64,000 bases of DNA from an uncultured Poribacteria bacterium (GTDB lineage: Bacteria > Poribacteria > WGA-4E > WGA-3G): NCBI GenBank assembly GCA_951828515.1, contig OX639992.1, positions 620,001-684,000 on the forward strand. Direction: 5' to 3'. Under the pieces are notes generated by a model. That model was not told the origin of the DNA. It did no database searches and saw only the letters and a list, made by a program, of their open reading frames with translations. This document shows, in pieces, positions 63,239 to 64,000 of this stretch (the first letter of the stretch is position 1; every line of letters starts with the position of its first letter). Position numbers and translations under genes: made by a program.

Positions 63239-63334
63239 ATTTTTAATTTTTCACCAAGTAAGCAACACGCCTCCTTGGCAAAGAAGGGGTGTTTTGTAAA
63301 ATCCACAATGCGCCGTTGTTGCATTGCTATATGC
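63239..63334 (-). repeat. Gene-boundary repeat, copy upstream of uvrA
   Basis: TTTTTAATTTTTCACC at the uvrA side and GCGCCGTTGTTGCATTGCTA at the other. The inside is diverged. Confidence 0.5.
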
Positions 63335-63347
63335 CTTGGCTAATTTT

Positions 63348-63464
63348 TATAGTAAAGTCCACAATTAAGTTTACACTCTCTAATGTGGCGAGGTTAGGAA
63401 ACCTCGCCAGCGAGTGGGGTTTTGTGTTTTCTAAGGTGTCCAAGTATTTCCGGGCTTTACTATA
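63348..63464. mobile_element. 117-bp MITE-like element, copy 2, inside a PIN toxin gene
   Basis: TATAGTAAAGTCCACAATTA on the left, GGGCTTTACTATA on the right, and the core GGCGAGGTTAGGAAACCTCGCC. It matches 15362-15477 in ends, core and length. The right end falls inside the toxin gene and supplies its last dozen codons. Confidence 0.75.
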
Positions 63465-63604
63465 ATACTGACTTCCTGATAAAATAACGAAGGAACGACT
63501 ACTACAGATACACCATGCTGTAGGTCTTCTAAAAGTGCCTGTGCTTGTACTTCAACTTCATCTGGTAGAAGACCGGCAATTAGTACTGAACAATCAACGA
63601 CCAT
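63431..63604 (-). pseudogene. PIN-domain (VapC-like) toxin, truncated by a MITE
   Basis: The intact part is MVVDCSVLIAGLLPDEVEVQ, AQALLEDLQHGVSVVVVPSL, FYQEV, which is the first 45 or so residues of a VapC toxin with the first active-site aspartate. The frame then enters the MITE end and gives SIIVKPGNTWTP before a stop. VapC is about 130 residues, so the catalytic C-terminal half is lost. The ATG overlaps the antitoxin stop as TAATG. Confidence 0.78.
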
Positions 63605-63846
63605 TATCTGCGGCCTTCGTTTTTCCAATCCGTCACCTCACGACCTGTCCCAATAGGGAACTTTACACGTAACTCAATCAATTGACTGTAAGCATTATGC
63701 GCTTTAACTTGTTCAATATCACAAGGCGGAACCATTACCGCTACAACTTTACCTCTATTGGTTATAGAAAAACTTTCCCCATTCTCAACGCGCTTGAGAA
63801 GCCTTGATAAATGCGTCTTTGCTTCATGAATACCTATTTCAGTCAT
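63604..63846 (-). CDS. Phd/YefM-type antitoxin
   Basis: 80 residues. MTEIGIHEAKTHLSRLLKRV then NGESFSITNRGKVVAVMVP is the complete Phd/YefM fold, followed by a C-terminal toxin-binding stretch. It has GGAAAGGAG 9 nt upstream. Its toxin is truncated, so it may now act alone. Confidence 0.85.
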   Translation of the reverse strand: MTEIGIHEAKTHLSRLLKRVENGESFSITNRGKVVAVMVPPCDIEQVKAHNAYSQLIELRVKFPIGTGREVTDWKNEGRR

Positions 63847-63885
63847 TGATTGATACTCCTTTCCGAAAAGATACGAAAATCAGCA

Positions 63886-64000
63886 TTACAGAAACGGATT
63901 ATTTGCGTCAAAATAATATGCGGGTTCCTCTACGGAGGTTTGGCTGTCTTTTGTCAGACGGATCGGTGCTGAGAACTGTTCAATAACCTCTTTCTGTGCG
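63886..64000 (-). CDS. C-terminal end of a gene entering from the right edge
   Basis: On the minus strand an open frame from the window edge gives about 37 residues, ending TSVEEPAYYFDANNPFL and TAA at 63886-63888. It includes AQKEVIEQFSAPIRLTKDSQ. It is not recognisable, but the open frame and coding-like composition support a real gene end. The Phd antitoxin starts 39 nt later. Confidence 0.45.
   Translation of the reverse strand, partial: AQKEVIEQFSAPIRLTKDSQTSVEEPAYYFDANNPFL

Noticed and set aside
1-64000. tRNA or rRNA genes
   Set aside because: Reading the gaps by eye I found no cloverleaf-like sequence with a GTTCRA loop or CCA end; a dedicated scan could still find one.

Overview
The window looks like a chromosomal segment of an uncultured, sponge- or sediment-type bacterium, most like Candidatus Poribacteria. 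This is inference from content, not a database match. Two phytanoyl-CoA dioxygenase-family proteins, three Gfo/Idh/MocA oxidoreductases, inositol-type enzymes, a ThuA-like protein, a CehA/McbA-like metallohydrolase, a secreted LamG protein and a TonB-dependent receptor sit among ordinary housekeeping genes. Short palindromic repeats are very common between genes. Shine-Dalgarno sites are usually clear, and TGA is used as a normal stop.

Layout. 1-0.3 kb: the end of a heavy-metal-associated (HMA) domain gene whose CxxC motif has an in-frame TGA at its first cysteine, followed by a SECIS-like hairpin, so it is a candidate selenoprotein. 0.3-6.1 kb: PhyH dioxygenase, glycosyltransferase, prs, gpmI and a LamG protein, all on the minus strand. 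6.2-10.7 kb: a decayed gene and two large overlapping unknown genes. 11-19.2 kb: lipoproteins, methyltransferase, TolB-like protein, cyclase-family hydrolase, EamA transporter and a dehydrogenase. 19.4-23.5 kb: a MazF-like and a BrnT/BrnA-like toxin-antitoxin pair on either side of a metallohydrolase. 23.7-28.6 kb: two Gfo/Idh proteins, a second PhyH, an ABC ATPase and a nucleotidyltransferase-HEPN fusion. 28.9-31.8 kb: TonB receptor and coaD. 32-40.8 kb, mostly plus strand: ThuA, recX, alaS, DUF948 and YtxH proteins, larB, and a small permease with its ATPase. 40.9-49.2 kb, minus strand: iolG- and iolE-like genes followed by a defence-like block (restriction-endonuclease-fold protein, GmrSD-like DUF262 protein, TPR protein, FRG-TPR protein, PIN locus). 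49.6-52.2 kb: an unknown alpha/alpha-type protein and a Spy-like protein. 52.4-63.2 kb, minus strand: mmsA, ctpA, gatA, gatC, pcrA/uvrD and uvrA. 63.3-64 kb: a Phd/VapC pair whose toxin is cut by a small mobile element, then the end of another gene.

How the parts connect. iolG, iolE and mmsA would fit inositol catabolism to acetyl-CoA and propionyl-CoA, but they are spread over 13 kb and the defence-like pair is co-directional and 4 nt from iolE. recX-alaS, gatC-gatA and pcrA-uvrA are normal information-processing genes. The strongest leads are the HMA gene with its TGA and hairpin (1-201), the DUF262 protein paired with an endonuclease-like protein that appears to lack catalytic residues (42992-45624), the FRG-TPR/TPR paralogue pair (45879-47915), and a repeat family whose AT-rich end nearly always lies against a gene start or stop.
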